Below are positions 11,224-23,000 of a DNA stretch of 64,000 nucleotides, piece by piece (the first letter of the stretch is position 1; the number at the start of each line of letters is the position of its first letter). Position numbers and translations under genes: made by a program. The notes below the pieces were generated by a model. The model did no database searches and was not told where the DNA came from. It saw only the letters and a program-made list of their open reading frames with translations. Source of the DNA: Sphagnum compactum (Eukaryota > Bryophyta > Sphagnopsida > Sphagnales); the NCBI GenBank assembly GCA_965153455.1, contig OZ234503.1, positions 7,904,157-7,968,156 of the forward strand. Reading direction: 5' to 3'.

Positions 11224-12868
11224 AAGTTATATTCTGTCAATTTTTAACAAAAAAAATTTGTGAAATTTTCAGAATTTGGATTTGTAGAGAATTTGCCTAA
11301 TTTTTCTAATTATTGGAAATTTTTGCCAAAATTTTCGGTATCACAAATTTGGGGGCTGGGGGAACCCTACTTCAAAATCTTGGAACATAAGCTTGACAGC
11401 ATGCTAAAAGCCTTTGTGGGCAAATTGAGGGAATTTAATGTAAAGTTGGAAAATTTTGGATTTCTTGTAAAATTGTGGGATTATGATGAAGAATCTAAAT
11501 TTTAGTTTCATGAATGTCTTTTCAGTTGATGACATCCATTTAATTATCATAATGAAAATTCTTTAATGGATTGCATTCATCACATCTTCTTGTAGATTAA
11601 CTTAGTTGAATAGCAGTTCACTGGGTCTCTGCTGAATAATTATTTTGATTTTTTTGAACATTCTATATTGGACAAATAAATAATCCCAAATTTTCCAAAA
11701 GATGCTTAATTTTTCCTTCAAAAAAACAATTTTTTTCTTTGAGAAAAAATTCTTTTGAAAATTTCAGCAAGTCAAAAAAAAAAGAAATTTTCTTATAGTT
11801 GAAACTGCTATTCAACTCTGGTATCCAATCGAGATGGAAATCAAGATTGCCTTGAAAACTATGGCCTGTGTGTCACCTTTTTCAACTCCAGAATACAATT
11901 CAATTGGAACTTCTATGATTGCTTGACTGTTGCTTCCCACAAACAATGACCAGTCACCCAATTGCAGCGCCTGCATGTGCATCCCCTATTGCAATAGACG
12001 AGGGCATATAACACAGCACACAGAGTCTCAGATGTTCCTTTTGAGATGAAAAGAAGGGTCATTGAAGTTGCAAAACACATAATGAAGACTGGAAAAACAA
12101 AACCTCAATGGAAATTGATGAACAAAAACCCTCACATTTGGGCTTGGTTAGTCTTGTCCAACCTACAACCCAAACAGAACAGGAAACCCGGTCTGACTAT
12201 GATATCTACAAATGAGAGAGCCTTTTAGTGACATTTCCACAAACACTGAGTCCATAAATGACAACTGTGGTCCCTCCTATCCTATGAGGGTAAAGAAAAC
12301 AATCATCTCCTATCCCAAGTGAGGGAACCCAAATATAACTGAGTGTTCAGGTTCATCCACAACAGTAGTCCAGAGAGTTCCACCACATGATAGCTACTGC
12401 ACAATCATGAAAGAAATAGGAAAGCTCTTTTTTAGTGACTGCATTAGCCACAGGTGATGATCTTGTAACCATCTACCAGTTAGCTTATGCCCTATTCCTC
12501 AGGACCTACAAAGGAATAGTATGGGAATAGTACCTGCTAATACCAATCTAAAAAAATTCCCTGTCCTCTGATTTGCAAGCAAAATTTCATCAAAAGATGG
12601 ATCCAAAAATGTCTCATTCCATTGCAGGGATGACTTCCTAGAGTGCCATCCCAGACTACAGAATGACCCATTCATCTGGCAATTCAATGAGTAAGAAACA
12701 GCAGCCTCCTGTGACCAGAGTGTCAGATTCTAATCTGTGGACTACTCTGAAACTGATGACAAGGGATTCATATTTGAGCAATTTTTTCTCTTGTCAAGAC
12801 TGCAAATCCTGCCAGAATTTGACAATAACTCTCTACAGAACAATGGGTTCCCAGTTCCTTTCAATAAA

Positions 12869-15519
12869 TCAAAATAGGTTGACTCCGAAGATCTCTCCAA
12901 CCAAGACTGCAAGACCAAGTCCAATTGCAATCAGGGATGATCCCACAGTGAGGCGGTGTGTAATCCGTGGAATACGCTCCCGCAAAGCATTGCTAAGAGT
13001 GCTTACAAAGGCAGTGTAACTGCCCATAGCCAACACCGTCCCCAGCAAGAACATGCCTAGAAATGCTGCCCCTGCCATCCGGGATGGGAGTGAAAGTGCT
13101 GGCAGTATCACCAGCAGTGCATCTGGCTGTAGCCCATACACTATACCAGTCAGGAATGTTGTATGACCAACTGACTTCTTCCCAGGAGTTCTGTTTACAC
13201 CACCCTCAAGAGTGTTTGAGCTTAAGATATCACCCTCTGCTAGGACAGGAACATCCTCTAAAACTTCATGGGCTTCCCTGATTCCCATGGCTCCAATGAT
13301 AATGAGTGTCAAGCCCACAACCCTTGCTGCCCATGTCTGGATCAGTTCAAGGTGTAATCTGCTACAAGGAAAGTATCATATTAGAAGGTTAAACCAAGAG
13401 GGGAACAAAATAAAGATACAATGATGACTTGGAACTTTCCAGAAATCTGCCATAAACTCATTGATGTGCACAATCTCTGAAACCAAATTGAGAGAATTAG
13501 AAATTTCTCCAATGTCAGGATTCTGAAGTTGATTCAACTTGAATGTAAGGTTATTTTCAAAACAACAGAGGTGCTGATTGCATTTTGGCTTCAGGTACAT
13601 TCCACCAATTCACACTTGACAAAGGGTTTCAAGAGTTACTTTGGTGTCAGAGGGGAACTTACCGGTCCTTGAGTGATAGGAAAATGAGGCCAAAAATTAT
13701 CTGACCAGCATCATGCCCACAGCCCCAGAGGGCACCAACAGAGAAACTCTGTAGCCTTGATCGCCCAATACAAAGTGGTGCAAGTGCTGCGAGATGATCA
13801 GGCCCTGTTAATGTATGTAGGCCTCCTGCTATCAACCCTGTCCAAGCACTAGCCAGCAATCTGCCACCACCCAGTCCTAATTCCTTGGACAGAACCCCAC
13901 TACTGCTTGCTGCCACTTCCCCTCCCACAAATGTCTGAGTCTCAACTGCAGCTGTTGCAAGACCTGGCCGTCTGCTTAGCACAATCAGAACTCCAAGTAC
14001 CACTGCTGATAGAATCCTTGCAACCTTGAAAAGCTGTTAAAATTCCACAGGTTACTCATTTGCAGATGGAAGGAAAAAGAAGTGAAGAACAGGCCTGCAG
14101 TCTGCTAGATAACCTTGATTGAAAGTCAGAACCCTGTTTTCATAGCAAAGAGGGACACTACACAACAACTCCTGTCCACTGTGGTTGCCCATTTTCCCAA
14201 GGACTTGCTGCACATACTGTAGGTAGCATGTGCAGGGCCTCATTGTGATCTAAACCTGCTACTCACTCAATTGATATAATCAACATAGGTCACTAACCTC
14301 AAGAAAGCTACTGCATGCATACAATTTGCACACAATGCACAGAATTTCCTGCTCAAACATGCACAAAGAAAAGGGTACCTGGTTTCCAGCATGATGTCCA
14401 GCAGTTGATGTGGCAACCAGTGATCCAATGCCTGCTGCAGGAGTGTCACAAACATAGCCACCTGCCTCAGTCTCTGCAACTGGAATTGGAGCCCTCTGTC
14501 ATCCAGTCCAACAGAACAAAAACAAAATCAGCGAGGTAGAGACACAGCAACAGATTTAGTACTGTGTCCTTAAACCCTAAACCTAGCATAGTTTCCAATG
14601 TCAATTGAGTGCCATAATAATTCTCTGCGTGCACTTGATCCATCAAGACTAGCCACAAACAGGGAACAACATACCATATGAGTGTCTGCTGCAATGGCTT
14701 GCACCTTCCCCTGTGGTTCTGACCCAAAGTGCCTCACTGACCATCTTTCACCAGCTCCAGTTCCAATGCCAGCAACAATTCGTGCAGCTTTGCTCATGTA
14801 CTTCTTCCCAGGCCTTTCTGTTACCACTCTCCATGACAACCTGTGGAGAAAGAAACACAGATTACAAACACATTGTGTCAACTCCAAGAAAGCCCCATAA
14901 GTGTTCCCATCATTTCATGTATGGTGTTCAGAATACTGCATAGTGCTACAATGGCTGCTCACAATTTGCTCTCAATTTGCTCCTAGAACTAAAAAACGAC
15001 AGAATCCATCATTACAAAATTCCAAAACAGGAAAACTCAAGACACCATATCACTGTGAACCTCTTTGGCTCCAGAACACATTCATGCTCCACGTGGTCAA
15101 CAAAACCCTAAATCCTACAAACTTCTATTTCACCAAGCCTCAAAAACACTGAACTCCTCTGACACTCACTCTGACAACAAACCTTACACTACTGCCAAAT
15201 TCTTAAAACCCTACCTCTCTAACTATTGAGCTTGCAAGGAGCAATAAGAAAATCAATTGCTTCAGAAATAGTTGAAAAATGGCACGCAAAAACACTACAT
15301 TTGCTAACACCCACTTCTTCTTACGAGGAATTCCTCCCCAATCTCCCAGAAAAAGAAAAAGAAAAACCCCACAGCCCAACTTCAAAGGAATCCTAACCTG
15401 GTGGCTTGCAGATCGGTAGCTTGATTCAGCGAGAGAGAAGAAGGAGAAAGAGCAACGTTGCTGCCCACCGCAACTCCCATGGACTGAACCGGCCGCAGCA
15501 GCGCCGCCTGGCCTGCCAT
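12869..15519 (-). CDS. Plastid NiCoT-like (Ni/Co transporter family) membrane protein, 5 exons
   Basis: Exons: 15519-15398, 14840-14675, 14495-14379, 14033-13663, 13358-12869. All introns are GT-AG and phases close, giving 1,266 nt and 421 aa. The N-terminus (MAGQAALLRPVQSMGV...) is rich in Ser/Ala and lacks acidic residues over the first ~35 residues, consistent with a plastid transit peptide. The mature part is a multi-spanning transporter. A first hydrophobic helix lies at about 136-155. GGLHTLTGPDHLAAL (about 206-220) holds the His-x5-Asp-His signature of the UreH-type branch of nickel/cobalt transporters. It is followed by GALWGCGHDAG (~236-246), a VVGLTLIIIGAMG helix, TGIVYGLQPDALL, and two more hydrophobic helices ending GEIFGVNLF. 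Plant members of this family are predicted to move Ni2+ or Co2+ across plastid membranes; substrate and direction are not shown by sequence. Length is slightly above the usual size for the family because of a longer linker (res. ~157-195, AAVETQTFVGGEVAAS). Confidence 0.93.
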
Positions 15520-15934
15520 CAGCCCTCTCTGCTGCTTCCTAAACGCAGCCAACCAGCAGGTCCCCTTTCACTTCTTCACTTAGTTGCGGCTCGTCGAGGA
15601 TCAACGAAAACCCAAAAGAAAACCAACACCAACAACAACAACAGAAATACAAAACATTCTTTTGGAACCAGAACAGAATTCCTGGAAGCTTACAGCTCCT
15701 GCACCCACCCCCCCCAACTCACATCTCCCTTGAGACTTCAGTACTCAAGCACACCAGCTGAACTACCAAAATGCACTTACCATAATTAAAGCATGACACA
15801 TGCATGTATGGTGTGATGTGGGAGAGAGAGAATAGAGAGAGAGAGAGGGAGGAAGAGAGAGAGATGAGGAAAAGAGCTTGATGGAAACTAAAGGCAAACA
15901 TGGAAACACGTTTTCTCTTGGGACTTTTCTTTTT

Positions 15935-15970
<36 letters not shown>

Positions 15971-16389
15971 CTTTTGTTTGTTTGAGATTTGTTTTTTCAA
16001 AGCCAAAACCCATGTCCATATTTTCTTCTTCCATCCTTCCTTGTGTACTAGGTTATGGCCTAGGACACAAATGGCCCAGTTCCACCTAGGAACACATTGA
16101 GCCCAGTAGGTTGAGACTTTCATACCAGAAGCAACCAGACTTTCACAACATCCGCAACATCCCATCTCCATGTTGCCATCTTGGCTGTTGAAAAGTGTAG
16201 TTATTTCTTCATTCTTGTGTTGTTTCTCTTTAAATAGAGTTTGGCAGGTGCGAAGAGATTTGATGATTTATGAGCAGACTTTCTTTCTAACAGGACATCC
16301 CATGTCCATTGAGCTCACATTATTTTTCATTTTGGCCTAAGTGCTTGGCTCATAACTCAACCAATGCTATCAATGTTTCAATACTCATG
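15520..16389. promoter_or_regulatory. NiCoT 5' flank with GA/CT microsatellites
   Basis: Upstream of the NiCoT start codon. It contains a GA-rich tract at about 15822-15865 and a (CT)n tract at 15940-15966 (plus-strand reading). GA/CT tracts near transcription starts are common in plant promoters and 5' UTRs. No TATA box or start site was assigned with confidence. No other gene is seen. Confidence 0.4.
15939..15966. repeat. (CT)n microsatellite
   Basis: About 14 uninterrupted CT units preceded by a T-run. Confidence 0.95.
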
Positions 16390-16800
16390 AAGAACAATCT
16401 TCTTGATTGCTTTTCAACTTCGACTTGGATTTCACCACTTTTTAGTCATAGGTCTCCCTTGTTATGTCTTCATTCATCTTATTGATTCCTTGGGTATTCA
16501 TTTATTACAATGTTCATGCAACATTGAACATATTGGGACACATGATGTCATTTGGGATATCTTTGCATCCATTGCAAAAGAAGCTAATTTTCATGTGATT
16601 CAAAAGAAATTACACATCATTTTTTCTTCCACATTCTAAACATATGGACATCGTGCCAACATTGTAATTTCTAACAATGGGATTTGAAATTTTCTAGACA
16701 TTGTCATTGTTGATCCCACTTGTGTAAATCTTTTGATCTAAATATTTTCTACTTGTGGTTTCATCACATGTTAAAGGCAAAATTACTAGACTTTTGGCTA
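16390..16800 (+). pseudogene. Relic of a non-LTR retroelement ORF2 C-terminus
   Basis: The frame 16403-16639 contains LIDSLGIHLLQCS, IGTHDVIWDIFASIAK and EANFHVIQKKLHI. After the stop at 16637 the same frame continues with ANIVISNNGI, a stop, then FLDIVIVDPTCVNLL. A Cys/His-containing DSxGxHLLxC block followed by an IGTHDxxxxxF helix and a DVVIADPT-like strand is characteristic of the region downstream of reverse transcriptase in LINE-like elements of plants (established pattern, recalled rather than searched). Multiple stops show that it is dead. No RT YxDD motif, endonuclease or poly(A) tail was found nearby, so it is a short 3' fragment. Confidence 0.6.
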
Positions 16801-17291
16801 GTTTTTATTATGTACTGTACTAGTACAATATGATTAGGTGAGCCCCTACCTAATTCATTGTTTTAGGAAATTTGATTAACTTTATTTTCATTATTTTAGG
16901 GAGTGTTAGGTGGTTGGTTGACTTGCCCAACTATTTTTCCTAATTGAGATGTTGTTATAAGTTTAAAAGGTAAGAAAAAAATCAATGGTGTAAAGAACTC
17001 AAAGGAAAAATTAAAGGATCTAAACTAGTTGTGATCGCCACTTTGGGAGGAAATAGGTAAAATTGATTCATCTACTTAAGGGGCCGTTTTTATGAGTGGA
17101 AAGAGGAGGGGGAAAGTTGAATAGATGGTGCATGTCCAAGATAGAGATTTGTGTTGAGAATAAGGACAGACCTAGTGGAAATTATATTTAACCTACTCCA
17201 TTGTTTGACCTAACCTTTTTTTCCTCTTAATTCTTGCTATCATTTCTAGCTTTTTTATTTTTTGGGGGTCCCCTGAACCTAAGCAGTTTTA
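16801..17291. other. Intergenic, AT-rich
   Basis: No gene, RNA or clear repeat seen. Confidence 0.4.
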
Positions 17292-17623
17292 GAGCGACTT
17301 TAGACAAGGGTCCAAGGTCCAGGGACCAATGAATTCAAACAATATTATTGGTCGAAAGCTTTAAATTGGTGCGAAGGCCTTTAGATGGGGGTCCAAGACC
17401 AAAAAGTGGCAAATTGAGGCTAAACCTACATGGCACCTGTTTTGGAGGGAAAATCAATTGGTTTGGACCCAAAAACAGTGCTAAAAGGAGAGCTCCTTAT
17501 TTGGAGAACCAAGAATCAGGCTAAGGCCCAAGGTACAGTCCAACTCAAGGATTCAATTTGCTTCAAATCAGTCCAAATTGGTTCCTAGGAAATTGGACCC
17601 TGGACCCTCGTCTAAAGTGGGCC
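17292..17623. mobile_element. Tourist-like MITE, 332 bp, TTA target duplication
   Basis: The left end GAGCGACTTTAGACAAGG and the right end (minus-strand reading GGCCCACTTTAGACGAGG) form terminal inverted repeats that extend through GGTCCARGGTCC. The element is flanked by TTA at 17289-17291 and 17624-17626. TTA target duplications and TIRs beginning with G/GG are diagnostic of PIF/Harbinger-derived (Tourist) MITEs. There is no coding capacity. Confidence 0.88.
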
Positions 17624-17639
17624 TTAGTTGGAACTGTGA

Positions 17640-18201
17640 AGAAGATTTTGGGAGCTATCACATTATTGTAATGAAAACCCAATAGATTAAAGAAGGATTT
17701 GATGATCAATGGTTTGTAATTTTTAAGCATTAGGTCATATTTTACTATGTTGGCAATGGGGATCTACTAGGGCTTGTTTTAGAGTGTCACTAGTGTTTGC
17801 ACTGATGATTTCACATGAGTGTGCACTCGTTGCATATTCTTGGCATTTGTGTTGTATTTTACTTTTTGTCATGAGTTGTGTTTCTGAATATCGCAACGAC
17901 CAAACCATGGATAAATCCCTTCTAGAAAGGAGGGAAAAAAAAACTCCATAAATATTCTAATAACACCCCAAAATCAGATAGACGTATACAATTCACAAAT
18001 GTTGGTTTTGCCTCAAATTTCCTCCGAGTGTGCCTTTTTAAATTTCACGTAAATTCATTTAGTCAAGTCAATTATATATGTTTGGTCATGACCCAATGAA
18101 GATCAGCCCAATTGAAGATTCATAACTCGTTTTGAAGTCTTATTATTTCATGTATGTACTTTAAAAGGTTTTTTCCTATGTGGGTTGGGTGGTCATCTAC
18201 T
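17640..18201. other. Intergenic, no gene supported
   Basis: Ordinary AT-rich sequence with no extended open frame of protein-like composition. Confidence 0.4.
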
Positions 18202-18275
18202 AGTTCCACTTAAGGTTTGGCCAGTTCCACTTGAGGTTTGGCCAGTTCCACTTGAGGTTTTGCCAGTTCCACTTG
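18202..18275. repeat. 21-bp minisatellite, 3.5 copies
   Basis: AGTTCCACTTGAGGTTTGGCC starts at 18202, 18223, 18244 and 18265 with one or two substitutions per copy. Confidence 0.95.
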
Positions 18276-18634
18276 TGATGCGAATCAAACAGTGGGGAAC
18301 ACCGGTTATGCTCTTGAATAAGCCCGGCTAGAATCAGCTAAGACTGGACAGAATGACATCAACCAGGCTGAGCATGATCAGTACCGATCCCATTTCATGG
18401 TACAAAATGGTGCTTGCTGACCATAATACCATTTTGGACCCTTTTTTTCTTCAATTATTCCAGGCATTAGTCGTATAGTGTTCGAATGTTGAAAGTCTTT
18501 TAGTCAGCCACCAAACCTCATGCACTGGTCAGATGCAAAGTCCAATTTAATCAATAACCAAGTGAACCTATTCAGAGGTATGAAATTCTTATTAAGTCAG
18601 CAAGCGTCACATGACCTTCTAAAAAATGTTGAGG

Positions 18635-18830
18635 CTTGGGTCCATCTTGTCTCACAGACCCATGTGAGACAAGGCCAAGTCCATGCTTGGGTACATCTTG
18701 TCTCTCCAACCCAAGGGAGAGAATGTCAAGTCCATGCATGGATGGGTACATCTTGTCTATCAAAACCCCAGGGAAAAGACCATGTTCATGCTTGGGTCCA
18801 ACTTGACTCTTGAACCCAACACAGAGAAAG
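18635..18830. repeat. ~51-bp minisatellite, 4 diverged copies
   Basis: Units beginning CTTGGGTMCATCTTGTCT start at 18635 and 18686; a third, slightly longer unit starts near 18737 and a fourth near 18791. Because 51 is a multiple of three, the plus frame stays open and gives an AWVHLVS periodic translation. No other evidence supports a gene. Confidence 0.85.
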
Positions 18831-20010
18831 GCCCCACCCCCACAAGACCCTCTGAGTGATGTCAATTTGAAGGTTTTGTGAGGCAATGATGATCCCCAGC
18901 CCAAAAATGAAGAAACCCGTTTATATTGTATTGAGAGCTTCCCATCACTTCCAATTTTAAGTCAATCTCAATAGAAATCACAGCCAACCCACAAAACAAA
19001 GGTAGAGAGATTTCAGACCCAACACAACAGAACATAGGAGATGGCCATGGACACCAAGAAAAAACAGAGACCTGCAAAAAGAAGAAACATCCAAAAAGAA
19101 CTGAACAAAAAAACAGGAAGCAACGAATCATCTACAAATATGTTCTTTTCACCAGAAAGTGTTTGGTAGAATCTGGAACATAGGAAGCCACATTTGGTAT
19201 AGAAATCATGTTAACACCTGCATATGGTGGCTGAGAAAAATGAGAAAGAATGTCAGTCATTAAGCCTTTTGAGTCTTGGGTTATTCCCAAAGTCCAAGAA
19301 ATTGCAAGAGAAAAAATCAAGAATGTCCAGAACTAACAGATGGAATTGCAAGACAAAGACATATCTATGAGATAGTGGAGAAAACTCCACAACAGCACTT
19401 TCAAGATGGACCATTGTTGTGAGCTCCAGAAAAGCCAAAACTAACATGACAAGAATGAGTGCGGTGGTAACCTTCTGAATGCCCCTGACAAAGGAACAGA
19501 CCACCACCCTCATCACAAATAGCAGTGATGAATAGCACACAAACAGTAATAGACAGAGAACCTGCCTCCTCAGTTTCTTGACAAAGCCATCAACCACCCA
19601 AGTTCACCCAAAGTGACTATATGGCTTGGATTGCCTCTTCCCTTATGAGTCCTCTGTAGTACAGCAGTAGTCATCCACTGACGTATGGACTACTGACAGT
19701 GTAATAGTCTAACTATGATATCAAACGTTGATCGATGGATTTTACTAACCCTGCTAGCATAAACTTACATTACATCCTCCAAACAATTTTTCTTGCACAC
19801 ATCTAGCACCTTGAATAGTATTAACAAACCTTGTAATCAAGCATGAAGACAGAAGATGGCTACCTTTTCGTATAGAAGGTTCTAAGGTGGGGGAAGAGAG
19901 GAAGAGAGATGTATCTGCATACAGCACTGCCTGATGGAAAATGACATGGAGAACACCTGCAACTTGAACCTATGATTAGAAGGGTGTCATCTTGCTTGTG
20001 ATTCAAGACT
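18831..20010. other. Intergenic and TOL 3' flank
   Basis: No gene is supported. A minus frame at 19253-19597 translates to a very hydrophobic, Val/Leu/Phe-rich peptide without domain resemblance. The part next to 20010 probably contains the TOL 3' UTR. Confidence 0.4.
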
Positions 20011-23000
20011 TTAAGATTTACTAGACCTGGAGACATTGCTAAAAATTCCTTTCCTCCTAGAGCTTGCACTTCGCAAGTCTACCAAATCTTCAAACAGCCT
20101 GTCAGATTGGTTGCCTTCTTTGGTTGGAGATGCATCCTGCAACGAATCTCCCATCACCCCGGAATTACCACGCTCAGTGGATCCCCCTGAACTTGCCCTC
20201 GACAGGCTTTGACCACCCTGCTGCTGCTGCTGCTGGAAAAACTGTTGTCTTTGGGTGTGTTTACCTGGGGGTGGAGGCAGTACTGGAGCTGGGTTGCTTG
20301 GTGACCCAGCACGACCCACCATGGCATGCTGTTGTGCACTTTTGGCATGCATACCATTGAACCCACCACTTGGAGATAAAGCCCGGTAGCTTCCTTGTAG
20401 CTGACCTTGAGACTCCTGCTGCTTAGTGGGTGACTGTGAATCCCCATAAACCGGGGAAGATTGAAGCGGGCTGTGGATCTTATCAGCTGCTGGAGAGGCC
20501 CTTGAGAATGGGGCAGAGAGATAATCTTGGGTACTCTGTACCTGTGAAGAAACCTGTCCCTGTGTATTTTGCTCTTGTTGTGACGAAGGGCTCACTGGAC
20601 TTCCATTAGAATGACCATACAACTGTCGCTGAGCAGCAGGAGACAAGACTGGTGTGCTTGGCATGGTGTGGAAGGATTGGACTGTTTCAACAAAGCCACC
20701 TTGTACTCTTTCTGAAGGGGGGATGACTGTGTGTGCAGTATTTGCAGATGACTGTCCTGATGCATCATCACCATATAGCTCTCCACTGAGCAGGTCCACT
20801 GTCTGCTCATGTTTCTCTGCATAGCGGCTGGCTGGACCAACCTTCTTGTTTGATTGTGGTGGAGGTGGCAATGTCAGAGGTGGGCCAATTGGCAACCCAG
20901 CACTTGGTCCAATTCCTGCTGATGGTGGTGGTGTATTATTTCTCTGAGCTTGCAATCGTGATCGAGATGATGACCTGAAAAAACATCTCTTACCCAGTTA
21001 GATATATCCCCTTGTTGACAATAAATGCCTTAGAAATGTCACAGTTTGCCTTCATTGGTTCTAAACACAGTACAGAATGACGGAATTTTGGGGTATCAAG
21101 GGCAGAGGAGCAAACAAAGCTTAATGGGCATCCAAATGTCCCTGCTGATTCAGTACAATAACACCTAAAGACTCACCTACTGATCAAGATAAGGGGGCAT
21201 ACCTGTGAGCAAGTTGTGCAAAGTCATCCTCTGGTTCATCATCTTCATGATCAAACCGTGGAAGGGTCACTGCCACAGGTTGAGGTGGCAATGGAGACCC
21301 TGAAGCAATTGCATCATGCTTAGCAAGAACACGCTGCAGGTCATCATTCAGCTCCAGGCCCTGACCGAGCAACTCCTCATCACTGCCAGCCAATGACAAA
21401 TGTAAGCAGCTGAGAGAGACACATAAAACATAGCATTCAGCAAAGGAGAACGATTTGAACATTGAGAAATAGAGCCAAAGATGACCTACGAAGTTGTATT
21501 GACAAGTGCCATGACATAGCGCTGATTTGTACGGCACTGATCCACAAGTTCTGATATAACCTCCCCCTTGACTGCCTGCACCGAAATCCCTCACAAAATG
21601 AGACTTGGTATATGACTACCAGTCAAACTCCAGTTTCAACTCACAGCCAAACTGTTTATCCTCCACAGAGCACAGCTCAATCTTGAGGAGATGAGAGAAT
21701 AGACCATGCGCCAATAATAGGAGGGGGAAAAAGTTTACTGTGAAGCAGACTATCATCCCAATATCACAAAACAGACAGATCCTTAACATCTAGGTAGAAG
21801 GAAGACAACAAAAAGAGTTACCGTTCCATCCTGTGGGTCCAAGGCACTCAGCATGTCTGTGAGGATCTCAATCATGCTGTGAGCGGTTGCAATATCTGTC
21901 AAGCTATACCACCACACACAGTGAGAAACATATCCAAAGCATATTTCAGTTTAAAGGTGGCTTTGCCAGTCACCTTCACACTTCTACTTGAACATCCTAC
22001 CTAAACAAATTACAGCTTTCCCATGAGTTTAGATTCTGCCCAGAATCTGATTTCATATGCGAATTGTGCCCCTTGTATTCAAGTTATAACTTCCTCCAGA
22101 GAGAGTTTTAGCAAATGGGTCCTGCAACGAATGTTGCATTTTTTGCAGTCAATGCATGTAAGCATTCTTCAAGTATAAAACTCAAATTTGCTTCATCCCA
22201 TACCTCATGCCTGGGGTGGTCTCTGGTGCCACAGCACCCCCTGGTGCTGTAGGTGTGACAAGATCTGAATCAGATCCCACTGGATACCCAATAACAGGCG
22301 GTGTTGGCTGACGGGGTGGAGTAAAGATGGGCACTGATGGCTCACTTGCTCGCTCTGGAAAGTCCACCCCTGCACGCTGAATACAAAACAGCCCCAACAT
22401 TTCAGCACCCCTCAAAAGGGACAAAGAATCCAACCGTGATATGCCGAGAATATTCTGAACTTGTGTGCTACAGCTACTTGGAGGTTCAGACCTACACATA
22501 GCAATCAAACAGGATTCTTTTAATGTAAAATACTATCTCATTGATGAGCATCACATGCCTTTGCCCTATTCTACTGCACAATAATGTCCATATCTTCAGC
22601 AGCCCCTTGGTCAAGAGGATCCCAGTCCAATGGCTGCAATTGGTGTCTTTTTTTTGTCTTTTCTTTCTCCTCTTATTGGAGATGGGAACCGTCAGCAGGC
22701 AAGTAACTGGCCAGGAATGATATCCACAAAAACAAACAGATGTCCACAGACATGTAGCCACAAAAATATGGCTACAATGCAGCTAAAACAGAAAGACAAG
22801 AGGGCTTTTGGGCCTGTACCCGCAGCTCATCATAGGCCACATAATATTGAGGATAACGTCCCTTTTGACCCCCAAAAGCTTCTTGCCATGCATCCAGTAA
22901 TTCGAGTATTTTCTCTCTCACCCGCAAGTCTGACTGAGAAAGTGACAATAAACCATATTGGGCATAAGACTATCACAAGCATGCCGCAGGTCACCAATGT

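Larger units (their letters stand above)
9815..12868. other. Intergenic region between NTF2-like and NiCoT genes
   Basis: No coding sequence is supported. A short (AAGC)/(ATGC) microsatellite lies at 10411-10442. 10500-10620 is GC- and CpG-richer than its surroundings and could be promoter or UTR of an unrecognised transcript. 11170-11350 holds copy 3 of the TAGCCA element followed by A/T-rich TTTGCCAAAATTTTC-type sequence. The plus frame at 11260-11505 is open but made of low-complexity FxxFGFxxN text caused by that repeat. The last few hundred bases before 12869 are probably NiCoT 3' UTR. Confidence 0.45.

Noticed and set aside
11260-11505. 81-codon plus-strand frame with FGFVENLPNF-like text
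   Set aside because: It arises from AT-rich repeated TTTGCCAAAATTTT sequence next to a dispersed repeat copy; no splice or family support.
18202-18830. Regularly spaced repeats that could suggest a CRISPR array
   Set aside because: Units are head-to-tail without unique spacers, diverge gradually and lie in a eukaryotic genome; they are minisatellites.
19253-19597. 114-codon hydrophobic minus-strand frame
   Set aside because: Val/Leu/Phe-rich without any transporter motif or neighbouring exons; likely chance in the TOL 3' flank.
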